Shown here one piece after another: positions 9,064 to 18,806 of a stretch of DNA of 64,000 nt. The position numbers were made by a program, and so were the translations under genes. Position 1 is the first letter of the stretch. Each line of letters opens with the position of its first letter. Source of the DNA: CAWCLK01 sp963796225 (lineage in GTDB: Bacteria > Actinomycetota > Nitriliruptoria > Nitriliruptorales > Nitriliruptoraceae); NCBI GenBank assembly GCA_963796225.1, contig CAWCLK010000008.1, positions 259,929-323,928 on the forward strand, given 5' to 3'. A model generated the notes under the pieces. That model searched no databases, had not been told where the DNA came from, and worked only from the letters and a program-made list of their open reading frames with translations.

Positions 9064-9865
9064 TCAGGCCGCCACCTGCAGGCGGTCGCGGAACAGCTGC
9101 AGGACCCGTTCGCGGGCCTCGTAGGTGGGTTCACCCGGTTCATCGATGAGGTCGGCCGTGACCACCGAGTGGGGCGGGTTGGGGCGGTTGGCGGGGTTCG
9201 CCGACGAGCCGTCGAGCTGGATCCCGACGAAGTTGTCGCCGAACTCCTCGGCCAGCCGCTCGAAACGTGCGCCGGGCGACAGCATGTCCCCACGGAACCG
9301 CAGGCCGAAGATGCACAGGTCCTCCTCCTCGCAGCGCCGCTTGACCGTCTGCAGGTCGGCGTCGCTGATGCCGAGGTCGCGAGCGTGGGCCGGGGTGACG
9401 CTGAACGGCAGGCTCGGCTGCGAGAGCACCGGGACGAGCAGGACGGGGTCCACGGCCATGGCCAGGGCGAACCCCCCGGTCAGGCACATGCCGATCGCGC
9501 CGATCCCAGGACCGCCCGCACGCTCGTGCAGGTCACGGCCGAGGGCGCGCAACCAGGTGGTCACCGGGCTGGCCTTGCCTCGCGCCAGCACGGTGAACTC
9601 CCGCGACACGCAGACGCGGGCGATGGTCGACCCGGCGTAGGCCAGGCGCCATGGGTCGGCCGGCGTCGCCGAACAGGTCCGGCATGGCCACGGTGAAGCC
9701 GTCGTCCACGACGCGACGGGCGAAGTCGGCGACCTGCGGCGTGATGCCGGGCACCTCGGTGACCACGACCACCCCGGGCCCGGAGCCCTTGCGGTAGACG
9801 GGATGGGTCACCCCCCGGGACGTGAACGTGTCGCGGTCGAAGTCGTCGAGCGGGTCGACGGCCAT
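9064..9865 (-). CDS. Dienelactone hydrolase family protein, apparent frameshift
   Basis: About 266 residues when joined; alpha/beta-hydrolase of the dienelactone hydrolase family, cytosolic. The first frame gives VVVVTEVPGITPQVADFARR and MPDLFGDAGRP; the second gives CVSREFTVLARGKAS, the nucleophile elbow IGMCLTGGFAL (Cys nucleophile in GxCxxG) and the C-terminal SVVTADLID region. The break near 9652 fits one extra C (GGCC for GGC before TAC). The ATG at 9865 has GAGG upstream; a GTG six bases earlier is the alternative. The substrate is unknown. Confidence 0.82.
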
Positions 9866-9901
9866 GGGCACCTCGTCGGCGTGCGGCGTGCGGGGGTGCG
9901 C

Positions 9902-9907
9902 ACGCTA
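9902..9907 (-). promoter_or_regulatory. -10 element TAGCGT for the dienelactone hydrolase gene
   Basis: TAGCGT on the minus strand, about 36 nt before the ATG at 9865. It is part of a divergent gap that also carries a plus-strand TAGCGT at 9933. Confidence 0.35.
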
Positions 9908-9932
9908 GGCGAGAACCCCGGGCCGTCTCGGT

Positions 9933-9938
9933 TAGCGT
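9933..9938 (+). promoter_or_regulatory. -10 element TAGCGT for the small acidic gene
   Basis: TAGCGT 47 nt upstream of the GTG at 9986, with a GGGGAG ribosome site at 9973-9978 between them. Confidence 0.35.
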
Positions 9939-9985
9939 TGGGGCGGGCGACCCGGGCCCAGCCCACCTTTCAGGGGAGCGACACC

Positions 9986-10207
9986 GTGTCCGACATCCGA
10001 ATCCTGGTCATCGACGGCGACGACAACTTCGTCTACGAGATCGACGCCGACGAGGCGGACGCCCTGCTCGACCGCGTGCGTGCGGCGATGCACGACGGCG
10101 AGGTCGTCGAGGTCCCCGTCGAGGGTGGCGTGGTGCTGATCAACGGGCGGACGGTCACCTCGGTGGCGCTGATCGAGGACCTCGACGAGGACGACGACCT
10201 GGACTGA
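9986..10207 (+). CDS. Small acidic hypothetical protein
   Basis: A 73-residue protein starting VSDIRILVIDGDDNFVYEI and ending in a cluster of Asp and Glu (EDLDEDDDLD). The GTG is set by GGGGAG eight bases upstream and a -10 element at 9933. The middle alternates hydrophobic and charged residues (VVEVPVEGGVVLINGRTV), suggesting a small beta sheet. I do not recognise a family. It stands alone between the divergent hydrolase gene and the OYE gene. Confidence 0.65.
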   Translation: MSDIRILVIDGDDNFVYEIDADEADALLDRVRAAMHDGEVVEVPVEGGVVLINGRTVTSVALIEDLDEDDDLD

Positions 10208-10288
10208 TGCGGTGGGTTAACGTCGTTCAGTTACTCTTGGGGCCCCGGCGCCTGGAGCCCCCGTGCCGTCTCCCACGCCCCGTCCGGG

Positions 10289-11555
10289 TTGGCCGACCCG
10301 CTGACCCTGCGCAGCGGGCTCCGCCTGCCCAACCGCATCGCCAAGGCGGCGATGACCGAGAACCTGGCGGACGCGGACAACCAGCCGACGCCCCGTCTGG
10401 AAGCGCTGTACCGGCGGTGGGCGGACGGCGGGGCGGGACTGCTGTTCACGGGCAACCTGATGGTGGACCGCCGCTACCTGGAACGCTCGCGCAACGTGGT
10501 GGCCGACGCGCTGGTCGACGCCGACCGGCTGGCCGCCTACGCCGCCAGCACCGGTGACGTGCCCACGCTGGTCCAGCTCAACCACCCGGGACGACAGACC
10601 AACCGCCTCATGGCGTGGCGCCCCGTCGCCCCGTCGGCCGGTCCGGCGGTGGCGATGCTCGGGGCGTTCGCGCGGCCGCGGGCACTGCACGACGACGAGG
10701 TCGACGGAATCGTCGACCGGTTCGCCGAATCGGCGCTCCGGTGTCGGGACGCCGGCTTCGACGGCGTGCAGGTCCACGCCGCCCACGGCTACCTGCTGGC
10801 GCAGTTCCTCTCCCCCGCCACGAACCACCGCGCCGACCGGTGGGGCGGCGACGTCGCCCGTCGTGCCCGGGCCCTGCTCGAGGCCGTACGACGCATCCGG
10901 CGGGCCACCGGGGACGGCTTCACGATCGCGGTCAAGCTGAACTCGTCGGACTTCCGGCGGGGTGGGCTCAGCGAGGACGACGCGGCCGAGGTCGCACGGC
11001 TGCTCGATGCCGAGGGCATCGACCTGCTGGAGGTGTCCGGCGGCACCTACGAGTCCGGCGCGCTGCTCGGCCTGGCCGACGGGCAGGCGCCCAGCGGCGC
11101 CGACCGTGAGGCCTACTTCGCCGGCTTCGCCGCCCGGATCGCCGACCAGGTCGAGCGTCCCGATCATGCTCACCGGCGGCATCCGCAGCCGCGGGGCGAT
11201 GGACGCCCTGTTGGCGGCCGGGATCGTCGACGTCATCGGGCTCGCCCGCCCGCTGGCGATGCAGCCCGACCTGCCCGCGCGCCTGTTGCGGGGCGAGGCC
11301 GACACCGTCGAGCTGCCGGACCACCGGGTGCCGGGACCGCTCGAGCTCGCCGGCGAATCCGAGTGGTACGAGGCCCAGCTGGCCCGGCTGGCGGACGGTC
11401 GCGAGGCCGACCCGGACCTGGACCACCTGCGCATGTCGCTGGCGTTCGTGGCCGGCGAGGTGATGCGGGGCCTGCGCGCCGGGCGGCGGCGGCGGCAGCC
11501 TGGCGGACCGGGCCGAGCAGCTGCGCGGCCCGGCGTGGCCCAGCCCGTCGGCTGA
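10289..11555 (+). CDS. NADH:flavin oxidoreductase (Old Yellow Enzyme family), apparent frameshift
   Basis: About 421 residues after joining. FMN-dependent (beta/alpha)8 oxidoreductase that reduces activated C=C bonds. Visible family features are LPNRIAKAAMTENLAD, VQLNHPGRQ, the active-site DGVQVHAAHGYLLAQFLSP (His-Ala-Ala-His), NHRADRWGG and the FMN phosphate region MLTGGIRSRGAMDALL and GLARPL. The frame changes near 11166 at GTCCCGATC, where one C too many splits ...QVER from PIMLTGG. The TTG at 10289 is the only start in frame near the family N-terminus; the start is uncertain. Its 3' end is convergent with the DUF2236 gene. Confidence 0.85.
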
Positions 11556-11574
11556 CCGGACGGCGACGGCGGGG

Positions 11575-12628
11575 TCAGTCGGCACCGGCGCGCTCGACGG
11601 GCGCGGTCCCGCGACGGCGACCCGCCGGTCGCCGTGCGCATCGCGACCAGCAGCGCCCCGAGGGCCCGGACGTGCCGGGCGCGGGGCGTGAACCCGAGGG
11701 CGATCGCCGCAGGCACCGGCAGCGTGGCGGCGACACCGCGGAACAGCACGCGATAGGCCGGCAGCACGGCGCGGGGAAGGTCGACCCGCTCGAGGAAGTC
11801 CATGGCGTCGGCGGCGTCCCGGGTCACGGCCAGCGCCCCGCCACGGAACCCGTCCAGGCAGCGGCCGAGGGCGTCACGGTCGCGGGGCAGGTCGGCCAGC
11901 AGCGGCAGCGTGTCGACGTCGAGCCCCACGAGCCCGTCCGGGTCGAGCTCGTCGAGGTCGACCCGCGGGTCGAGCAGGGCGGCGGCGCGGGCCTGCTCGT
12001 CCACGAAGGCGTCGGCCTCGGCGGCGGTCAGAGGGGTCGGGCCGAACAGCTCGTGGGTGGCCAGCAGCGACGAGGTCAGGGCCACCGAGACCCACACCAG
12101 CAGGTCGGGGTCGGAGGCGGCGTAGGCGCGACCGTCGGACGCCGTGCCCGTGACACGTCGGTGCATGGCCCGGACGCGGCGGGCCTCGGCGAGCACCCGA
12201 CGGCCCGTTCCGAAGGTCGACACGGTCACCCACGCCGAGGTGCCGGCCAGCCGCGCCAGCGGGTCGGCGCGGTACCGCGAGTGCTCGGCGACCCCGGCCA
12301 TGGCCAGCGGATGCAGCGCCTGGACCAGCAGGCTGCGCACCCCGCCGGCGATCGACGACGGCTCGCCGAGCACACGCCAGGACGCGGCGTCGGGTCCGAG
12401 CAGCCCCGGCCCACGGTCGTCCTCGTCGCTGGCCAGCGACGGCACGCCGAACAGCCCGCCGAGCTGGCGCCGCACGAGCAGCTGCGCGCCCGGCACCCCG
12501 GCGGGCAGCAGGGCCATGGCGCGACGGGCGGGACGGGCGACGCGTCCGAGGTGGGACGGGACCAGCGTGGCGGGATCGACCTGCCAGGTGGACGTGCGCA
12601 GCGGGTCGGGGGCCTGCAGCTGGCTCAC
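11575..12628 (-). CDS. DUF2236 (MpaB-like) oxygenase family protein, frameshift near the 3' end
   Basis: About 350 residues. DUF2236 proteins are related to rubber oxygenase Lcp and mycophenolic-acid MpaB and may bind heme. Typical segments are GGVRSLLVQALHPLAMAGVAEHS, the conserved R-x-x-T region RLAGTSAWVTVSTFGT, and VSVALTSSLLATHELFG. The original frame has no stop for over 1 kb beyond the family end. Removing one G at about 11627 (ATGGCGGGTCG) restores an ending ...APVERAGAD and TGA at 11575. The GTG at 12628 overlaps the rhomboid stop (GTGA), indicating translational coupling. Confidence 0.8.
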
Positions 12629-13465
12629 AGCAGCGGTCCGGCCACCCCGACGTACAGGGCCAGGACACCGAACCCGGCGGCCACCGCCCAGGAGCCCGCG
12701 ACCTCGCTGGTGCCGTGCTCGTGGGACCCGAACAGCGGCAGCGCGGCGAGGGCACCGGCGGCGAGCCCGCCCACGTGGCCGCCGAGCGACACGCCCGAGG
12801 CGATGAAGGTGAACACGAGGTTGAGGATCACCAGCGCCCCGATGTTGGTGCGCCACGGGTTGATGCCGCGGCGTCGCAGCAGCACCAGCGCGGCGCCCAT
12901 CAGGCCGAAGACCGCGCCCGACGCCCCGATGGTGACCGCCTGCCAGTCGAGCAGCAGGGCCCCGGCGGATCCGCCGAGCAGCCCGGCGGAGAAGATGGCG
13001 AGGAACCGGGACGTGCCGATGCTCGGTTCGAGCATGCGGCCGAGCTGGTAGAGCAGGTAGCCGTTGAACAGCACGTGCAGGATCAGCCCGTCGGAGTGCA
13101 GGAACCCGGCGGTGACCACGCGCCACCACTCGCCCGCGGCGACCGCCGGCCCGTACAGGCCGCCGCGCGCGACCAGCTCGCTGAAGCCCTCGGGGCGCTG
13201 GGTCGCCATCTGGCCGAGGTAGACCACGGCGATGATGCCCGACCAGCGCCATCGTGGCACGTGCGGCCTCGGCGCCGGCGACGCGCTTCTGGGCGCGGCG
13301 GACGTTGGCAGGCTGCTCGGCGCACTCGGGGCACAGGTAGCCGACCGGGGCGTCGATGGCGTCGTCGATGCAGATCGGTCGCCCGCACCGGGTGCACGAG
13401 ATCGGGGCGGGGCGATCCGGGTGCCGGTAACAGCTGGTCTGGGTCTGGGAGGGGCCTGCGGGCAC
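12625..13465 (-). CDS. Rhomboid intramembrane serine protease with N-terminal zinc ribbon, apparent frameshift
   Basis: About 279 residues. An N-terminal zinc-binding stretch (CYRHPDR..ISCTRCGRPIC and YLCPECA) is followed by six predicted membrane helices. Rhomboid motifs are ILHVLFNGYLLYQLGRML (Asn on helix 2), IGASGAVFGLMGA (catalytic GxSG Ser) and GHVGGLAAGAL (catalytic His). The break at about 13240 is a GGG that should be GG (ALVG to IIAVVYLG). The GTG at 13465 is chosen because VPAGPSQTQTSCYRHPDRP matches the usual N-terminus. Together with the DUF2236 gene it forms a two-gene operon next to tRNA-Met. Confidence 0.87.
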
Positions 13466-13552
13466 GGGCGGTCCTGGCAACGGGGGGTGAGCGGGGCCGG
13501 GTGGAGGAGGCAACGCCCGCGACCGCGCGGGCGTTCCGTGGTTCGGTGCCGT

Positions 13553-13629
13553 TGGTGGGCCCGGCGGGGCTCGAACCCGCGACCCAACGATTATGAGTCG
13601 TCTGCTCTGACCAGCTGAGCTACGGGCCC
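13553..13629 (-). tRNA. tRNA-Met (anticodon CAT)
   Basis: Minus-strand cloverleaf: acceptor GGGCCCG paired with CGGGCCC, D arm GCTC..GAGC, anticodon stem GACGA/TCGTT with loop CTCATAA, T arm with GGTTCGAGCC and an encoded CCA at 13553-13555. The intact G1-C72 type pair at the acceptor end suggests an elongator rather than initiator tRNA. A CAT tRNA modified to read AUA cannot be excluded from sequence alone. Confidence 0.95.
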
Positions 13630-13641
13630 GTGGGGCGGGGA

Positions 13642-13647
13642 ACGCTA
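13642..13647 (-). promoter_or_regulatory. -10 element TAGCGT for tRNA-Met
   Basis: TAGCGT on the minus strand, 12 nt upstream of the tRNA 5' end at 13629. Confidence 0.4.
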
Positions 13648-13746
13648 GCGGACGGGCCCAGGGGGCCCTCCGGAGGTCCCGGGCGCCACGGGGAACGACA
13701 TGGACCGATGGACGTGCAGATGCTGCACATCGGGCGATCGACTGAC

Positions 13747-13752
13747 TAGACT
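13747..13752 (+). promoter_or_regulatory. Possible -10 element TAGACT for the LPXTG gene
   Basis: TAGACT lies 114 nt before the GTG at 13867 in a comparatively AT-rich stretch. The implied leader is over 100 nt and contains no ORF I recognise. Confidence 0.3.
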
Positions 13753-13866
13753 TCGCTGCCAGTCAGGCGCGCACCGCGCATGCACCATACTTGGGTGTCA
13801 CGCAGGCCGTGCTCGCTCGTTGAGCCGGTGAGACGGCCTGAACACCGACTTCGGAGGGGACCCATC

Positions 13867-14106
13867 GTGAAGATCAAGGCACTTGCCACCGCTGCATCCG
13901 CCGTCGCCATCCTGGCGATTCCGACGGCAGCCGTGGCGCAGGACTACCCGCCGGTGCCCTCGGAGAGCCCCTCCCCGACGCCGACCCAGACGACCGCTCC
14001 GACGGTCGACACGGGTGACAGCCTCCCCCGCACGGGCGGCGGGCTGGCGGCCATCGCCGGCATCGCGTTCGCGGGCGCGGCGACGATCAAGCGGCGTCGC
14101 CCCTGA
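13867..14106 (+). CDS. Small LPXTG cell-wall anchored protein
   Basis: A 79-residue precursor with a signal peptide (VKIKALATAASAVAILAIPT, cut probably after AVAQ), a short Pro/Ser/Thr-rich mature part (PSESPSPTPTQTTAPT), the sortase signal LPRTG, a hydrophobic stretch (LAAIAGIAFAGAATI) and a basic tail (KRRRP). All sortase-substrate elements are present, so it should be anchored to peptidoglycan, although the mature part is only about 30 residues. CGGAGGGGAC at 13851-13860 sets the GTG start. It borders the polysaccharide island and could be a stalk or spacer; no sortase gene is in the window. Confidence 0.82.
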   Translation: MKIKALATAASAVAILAIPTAAVAQDYPPVPSESPSPTPTQTTAPTVDTGDSLPRTGGGLAAIAGIAFAGAATIKRRRP

Positions 14107-14140
14107 CCCAGCCCTGACCCAGCCGCAGCTGCGGCTTCCT

Positions 14141-14170
14141 CGGGCGGCGCGCTTCGGCGGCCGCCCGTTT
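14141..14170. terminator. Hairpin terminator between LPXTG and DUF4012 genes
   Basis: A perfect 8-bp stem (CGGGCGGC/GCCGCCCG) with an 11-nt loop is followed by TTT on the plus strand. It lies between convergent genes. A 16-bp palindrome (AGCCGCAGCTGCGGCT) precedes it at 14121-14136. Confidence 0.5.
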
Positions 14171-14220
14171 CGCCTGCCCGGAGGTCCCCACGCGCCGCGT
14201 CGGGGTCCCCGACTCATCCC

Positions 14221-16286
14221 TCACGTCGGCACCAGGCGCAGCGTGAGGTCGACCGGGCGGGTCATGTCGCCATGGAGGTGGACCGCCGCCCCGTCGACGT
14301 CGGCGGTCACCGGCGGTCCCGGCTCGCCGTGGATGCCGAACAGCGGGTCCTGTCCCCCGCCGCGCACGGCGCCGACGGCGACGCGCCAGCCCTCGGGCGC
14401 CACGAAGCGCAGGTCCAGACGGTCCGGGATCCCCTTGGACTGGCGATGCAGGCGCAGCCGGTAGGTCAGCACGCCCCTGTCGCCACGCGTCACGGGCACC
14501 GGTCCGGTCACCGAGGCACCGAAGGCGCGGCTGCTCTTCGACGGGGTCTCCAGCACGTCGTCGAGGGCCACCAGGCCGTGCAGGCGCTGCAGGCGTGGGT
14601 CCTCGTCGACCTCGCCCTCCTGGTCGGTGCGGCTGGCGTCGGTGGTGGAGTCCGGGGCCCAGACGGTGAACCAGGTGCGGTTGAGGCCGGCCTGGTCGGT
14701 GAACGCCTCGACGAAGCCCTGGTTGGGCTTGTGTGTCCCGATGATGTAGACGTCGCGGCCGGTCGTCGGCAGGGGGTTGTCGACGCGGACCTCGAGGTCG
14801 GCGGTGCGGACGAGGCCGTCCTCGTCGTCGGGTGCCAGCGAGATCGTGCCGGTGATGGTGTGCCCGACGTGGACGTCCATCTTGTTGCCGCGCCGAGTTG
14901 TTGAACGTCACCGCGAGCATGTCCCGGTCGTCCAGGGCGTGCAGCGAGCCGGCGAGCCCCAGCGTCTCGAACGCCGCCTGCTCGTCGTCGTGCGTGCTGT
15001 AGAGCTGGAGGTTCCCGCCACCCGCTGCCCGGGCCAGCGAGCCGGTCATGGCGAGGGCGCTCCAGTCGCCCGACGCCACGTCCCGGAAGGCGACCTCCGC
15101 GACGCGTGCGAGGTAGACCTTGCGCTCGGGCGAGGGGCCGCCGAGGGCGTCGTAGGCGTCGATCATCAGCACGCGCGCGAGCGACTGCGGCTCGATGCTG
15201 TGCGGCAGGCCACCCGTCGGCGTGTCGGGCGGGAGCTCGACCGGCCCGATGGCCGCGTGGGCATAGGCCAGCCCGATCGGGTCCATGGCGATCACGCCGT
15301 CCAGCCGCCGGCCGCGCTGTGCCTCGTAGAGGTTGAGCAGCGCCCGGGAGACGGTCGGCAGGTCCGGGTCGAGGTTGGCGTTGGCGAGGAACGTGGTGGG
15401 GTCGAACTGGCCGTAGCGTTCCAGGAAGCCGTCGGGCAGCGTCTCGGGCGCGATGGGGGGCGTCTCGACGTCGCGCCGGACCTGGTCCAGCACCTCGTAG
15501 CGTTCGGGGCGGGTCAGCTCGATGTGGCCCCGGCTGACCCGGATCGTCGCGAAGAAGCCGATCAGCCCACCGGTCCCCCGCCCCTCGGCGACGTTCTGCA
15601 TGGCGAGGAAGTACTCGCGGGGTTCGTCGAGTCCCAGGAACGAGGGCAGCACCGCCGAGAGCTCGCGGCCGTCCCGGGCCAGACCGAGGAGCCGGCGCCC
15701 CTGCTCGAGTGCCTCGAGGCGGCCGTCGGCGACCTGGGCCATCACGTCCTCGCTCGGCGCCGCGGCGAGCTCGTCCAGTGCCTCGGCGAGCGGGTCGAGG
15801 TCCAACGACGCGACCCCGGTCGCCGCCTCGCGGATCGGACCGAGGTCGAGGTTGCCCTCGGCGTCGCGGATGCGGGTCGTCCCGTCCTCGCGCGTCAGGA
15901 CCGCGAGCTGGTCGGCGAGCGTGCCGGCGACGTCCGTGGCCGCGCGGGCCGTGTGCAGCGTCACCGCGGCGGTCTCGAACGTGTCGGCCAACGGCGGCAG
16001 CGCCCCGACGGACCGCCAGACCACACCCTCGGTCCCGTCCTGCGGCGGCGCGAAGGTGCCGGTCGACGTCGTCGAGATGTCCACGGGCGGCAGCGAGGTC
16101 GCCGGCCTCGACGGCCTCCAGGCCGGCCTGCAGCGAGGTCCGTGCCGCCAGTGCCGAGTTGCGGACCGCGGCCAGCTGCTGGGCGACGACGGCGACGAGC
16201 AGCACGAGCACGGCGGCCAGCGCCACGATGATCGTGGCGCGACGGGACCGGCGAGCGGTCCCCTCCGGTGGCGGCGCGGTGGTCAC
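14221..16286 (-). CDS. DUF4012 membrane protein, two apparent frameshifts
   Basis: About 687 residues after joining three frames. The N-terminus has a basic patch and one membrane helix (RRATIIVALAAVLVLLVAVVAQQ), then an exported body. DUF4012 hallmarks are FLAMQNVAEGRGTGGLIGFF, LDGVIAMDPIGLA and LAVTFNNSA. Indels sit near 16060 (after DDVDRHLRA) and near 14893 (NNSA to GNKMDVHVGH); both fit one extra base. GGGGGAG precedes the GTG at 16286. DUF4012 proteins are regularly found in actinobacterial polysaccharide loci; their biochemical role is unknown. Here the gene follows a glycosyltransferase on the same strand. Confidence 0.82.
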
Positions 16287-16313
16287 GCTCCCCCTGCTGG
16301 TTGCTGGCGCGAC

Positions 16314-16319
16314 AGCCTA
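16314..16319 (-). promoter_or_regulatory. -10 element TAGGCT for the DUF4012 gene
   Basis: TAGGCT on the minus strand, 27 nt before the GTG at 16286. Its first three bases are the TAG stop codon of the upstream glycosyltransferase. Confidence 0.35.
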
Positions 16320-17495
16320 CGGCCGGGGCGGACGACGGCTGGCTGCGACCAGCGTCGCGAAGCGGTCCCCGACGTCCGACCAGTCGAAGCGGTCGACGAC
16401 GTGTGCCCGACCCGCCGCCCCGAGCGCATGACACCGGCCGCTGTCCGCGAGCAGGTCCACGACGGCGGCCGCCATGGCCTCCGGTGCATCACGGCGCAGG
16501 ACCTGCACCCCGTCCTCGACCGCGAGGCCCTCGAGTCCGACCGTCGTGCCCACCACGGGTCGTCCGCAGGCCATGGCCTCGAGCGCTTTCAGTCGGGTCC
16601 CCGACCCCACGCGCACGGGCACGACGACGACGCGGGCGCCGTCCAGGAACGGCCGCGTGCTGGGCACGTCGGCGTGCACCCGGATGCCGGCACGGCCATC
16701 CAGTCGCTGCACCTCCGGCGCCGGAGCCCGCCCCACGACGTCCCAGGTCGCCTCGGGGACGGTGGCCCGCACACGCGGCCAGACGTGCGTGGCGAACCAG
16801 GTCACGGCGTCGACGTTGGGCCCGTACGCGAGGTGCCCCGTGAACACCACGCGGGGAGCGGCCGGGAGTGGGCTCGGCTGGTAGCGGTCGACGTCCACGC
16901 CGTTGGGGACGACCCGGACCCGGGCGTCGTCGCCCAGGGCCCGTTGGTCCTCGGAGGACGGCACGACCACGAGGTCGTGCGCGGCCACCATCCGCGTCTC
17001 GGCGCGACGACCCTTGGCGACCTCCGCCCGTGCCCAGGACCGCGCACGCCAGGTCGTCGCGGTCGCACGGCGATGGGCCGCACGGACCGACGGCAGGTTG
17101 TGCAGGTCGAGGATCCAACGCTGGCCCACGCGGCGCTCCGCCGCCAGCGGTGCCAACCAGGCGTGCTGCACGACGACGGTGTCGTGGTCGGGCAGGCGGG
17201 CGAGCACGGCGTCGGCGAGGGCTCGCCGACCGGGGCGCCCGTTGCGGACGTCCTCGGGTGCGGGGTCCAGCAGGGAGACCGTCCAGGTCCGCCAGCGAGG
17301 CGCCGGGGGCGGGGGCACGGGAGGTGGGACGACCACGAGGTCGGCCGCCATGCGGCCCAGCTCGGCGGGCACTCGTGCGGCGGCGACCACGACCGTGACC
17401 GGGACCTTCGCCGCGACCGCACGCAGGAGGTGGTGTTGGCGCACGCTGCCACCCGTGCCACTGACGTCCGGCACCTCGTCGGTGACCCACAGCAC
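16317..17495 (-). CDS. Glycosyltransferase, GT-B fold (GT4-like)
   Basis: A 392-residue cytosolic glycosyltransferase. The N-terminal Rossmann half starts LWVTDEVPDVSGTGGSVRQHHLL; the C-terminal half has VVPNGVDVDRYQP, VVFTGHLAYGPNVDAVTWF and the nucleotide-sugar binding region GSGTRLKALEAMACGRPVVGT. The sugar specificity cannot be read. The GTG at 17495 is the likeliest start, although a GGGAGGAC lies about 20 nt upstream, so the start may be slightly earlier. It is paired head-to-head with a close paralogue at 17608, sharing a 113-bp gap with overlapping -10 elements. Confidence 0.88.
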   Translation of the reverse strand: MLWVTDEVPDVSGTGGSVRQHHLLRAVAAKVPVTVVVAAARVPAELGRMAADLVVVPPPVPPPPAPRWRTWTVSLLDPAPEDVRNGRPGRRALADAVLARLPDHDTVVVQHAWLAPLAAERRVGQRWILDLHNLPSVRAAHRRATATTWRARSWARAEVAKGRRAETRMVAAHDLVVVPSSEDQRALGDDARVRVVPNGVDVDRYQPSPLPAAPRVVFTGHLAYGPNVDAVTWFATHVWPRVRATVPEATWDVVGRAPAPEVQRLDGRAGIRVHADVPSTRPFLDGARVVVVPVRVGSGTRLKALEAMACGRPVVGTTVGLEGLAVEDGVQVLRRDAPEAMAAAVVDLLADSGRCHALGAAGRAHVVDRFDWSDVGDRFATLVAASRRPPRP

Positions 17496-17566
17496 CGCGT
17501 CGTCTGCGATGGCCGTCCTCCCGACGAGACGAGGACGCGACGGGCGCCACGTCCGAGCTGGGCCCA

Positions 17567-17576
17567 AGGCTAGGGT
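17567..17576. promoter_or_regulatory. Overlapping divergent -10 elements of the glycosyltransferase pair
   Basis: The ten bases AGGCTAGGGT contain a minus-strand TAGCCT (17567-17572) and a plus-strand TAGGGT (17571-17576) that share two bases. The two promoters cannot be occupied at the same time. Confidence 0.4.
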
Positions 17577-17607
17577 CGTGGCCCGACCAGGACGCACGGG
17601 GTGGGAC

Positions 17608-18797
17608 GTGGTGGACCGCTCGGTGGCCTCCGGCCGGGTCGTGTGGGTGACGACCCTGCCGCCCGACCACGAGGGCACCGGCGGGCAGCTCCGGCAGGCA
17701 CACCTGCTCGACGCGGTGACCGAACGGGCCCCGGTCGTGCTGGTCACCGCCGGCACGGTGCGGGATCCCGCGATCGCCGCGGCCGCCTCCGTGCTCGTGG
17801 AGGTGACGGGGGCGCCTGCTCGACCGACGTCCGGACCGCGCTGCGCGCGGAGCTGCTGGCCCACTGGGCCCTCGCCCGGACCCCGCTCCCCACGGCTCGG
17901 GCGACGCACGTGCGGGCGTCGCTCCGTCGCGAGCTCGTCCGCCTCGTGCAGCCGCACGACGTCGTCGTCCTCGAACACCTCGAGCTCGCCCCGTTGGCGG
18001 CACACCTCCCGCCCCACGCGCGCACGCTGCTGACCGTCCACCACGCCGCGGCGCGCCAGGCCACCCAGGAGCTGGAGCTGGCCACGACACGGCGTCAGCG
18101 CTCGTGGTGCCGGCGTGAACGCGACCGTGCCCGGCGTCTGGAACGGTGGGCAGGCGAGCACGTCGACACCGTCGTGACGGTGTCCACGCTCGACGCCCAG
18201 TCCATCGCCTGCCCCAGCGTCGTCGTCCCCAACGGAACGATGGTCTCGCCCGACCTCCCGCCGCCCCCGCACACGCACGTCGTGGTGTTCACGGGTGATC
18301 TCGCCTACGGGCCGAACGTGGACGGCATCACCTGGTTCGCCCGGACGGCCTGGCCCCTCGTCCGGTCGGCCGTGCCGGACGCGAGGCTGCACGTCGTCGG
18401 ACGATCCCCAGCTGTCACGGTGCGCGACCTGTCCCAGGTGCCCGGCATCGAGGTGCACGCCGACGTCCCGACGATCGCCCCGCACCTGGCCGGGGCCGAC
18501 GTGGCGGTCGTCCCCCTGCGCCTGGGCGGGGGGACCCGCCTGAAGGCCCTGCAGGCCATGGCAGCGGGGCGCCCGGTCGTGGGGACCTCCGTCGGGCTCG
18601 AGGGACTGGACGTGCGGGACGGCGTGCAGGCACGTGTGGCGGACGACGCGGACGCGCTCGCGGCAGCGCTGGTCGACCTGCTGACCGACCCCGCGGCTGC
18701 GGCGGACATGGCCGGGCGCGCGCACGGCTGGGTGGGAGAGCACCACGACTGGCAGCGAATCGGGCGACGGTTCGCCGAGGACGTCCTCGGCCTGTGA
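17608..18797 (+). CDS. Glycosyltransferase, GT-B fold (GT4-like), apparent frameshift
   Basis: About 396 residues when joined. It is a paralogue of the divergent gene at 16317-17495: the segments VVWVTTLPPDHEGTGGQLRQAHLLDAV, YGPNVDGITWFARTAWPLVR, GIEVHADVP and GGGTRLKALQAMAAGRPVVGT match it almost position for position. The frame changes near 17813 (GTGACGGGGGCG). Here one G seems missing, one of the two deletions among otherwise +1 indels outside the intron. The GTG at 17608 is chosen; a second GTG follows directly. The acceptor and donor are unknown; a role in the polysaccharide island is inferred. Confidence 0.84.
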
Positions 18798-18806
18798 GGA
18801 GCCCGT

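Noticed and set aside
10217..13513. A minus-strand frame open for about 1,100 codons across the OYE, DUF2236 and rhomboid region
   Set aside because: Only its DUF2236 part and the rhomboid N-terminus look like protein; the rest is the shadow of other genes in GC-rich DNA.
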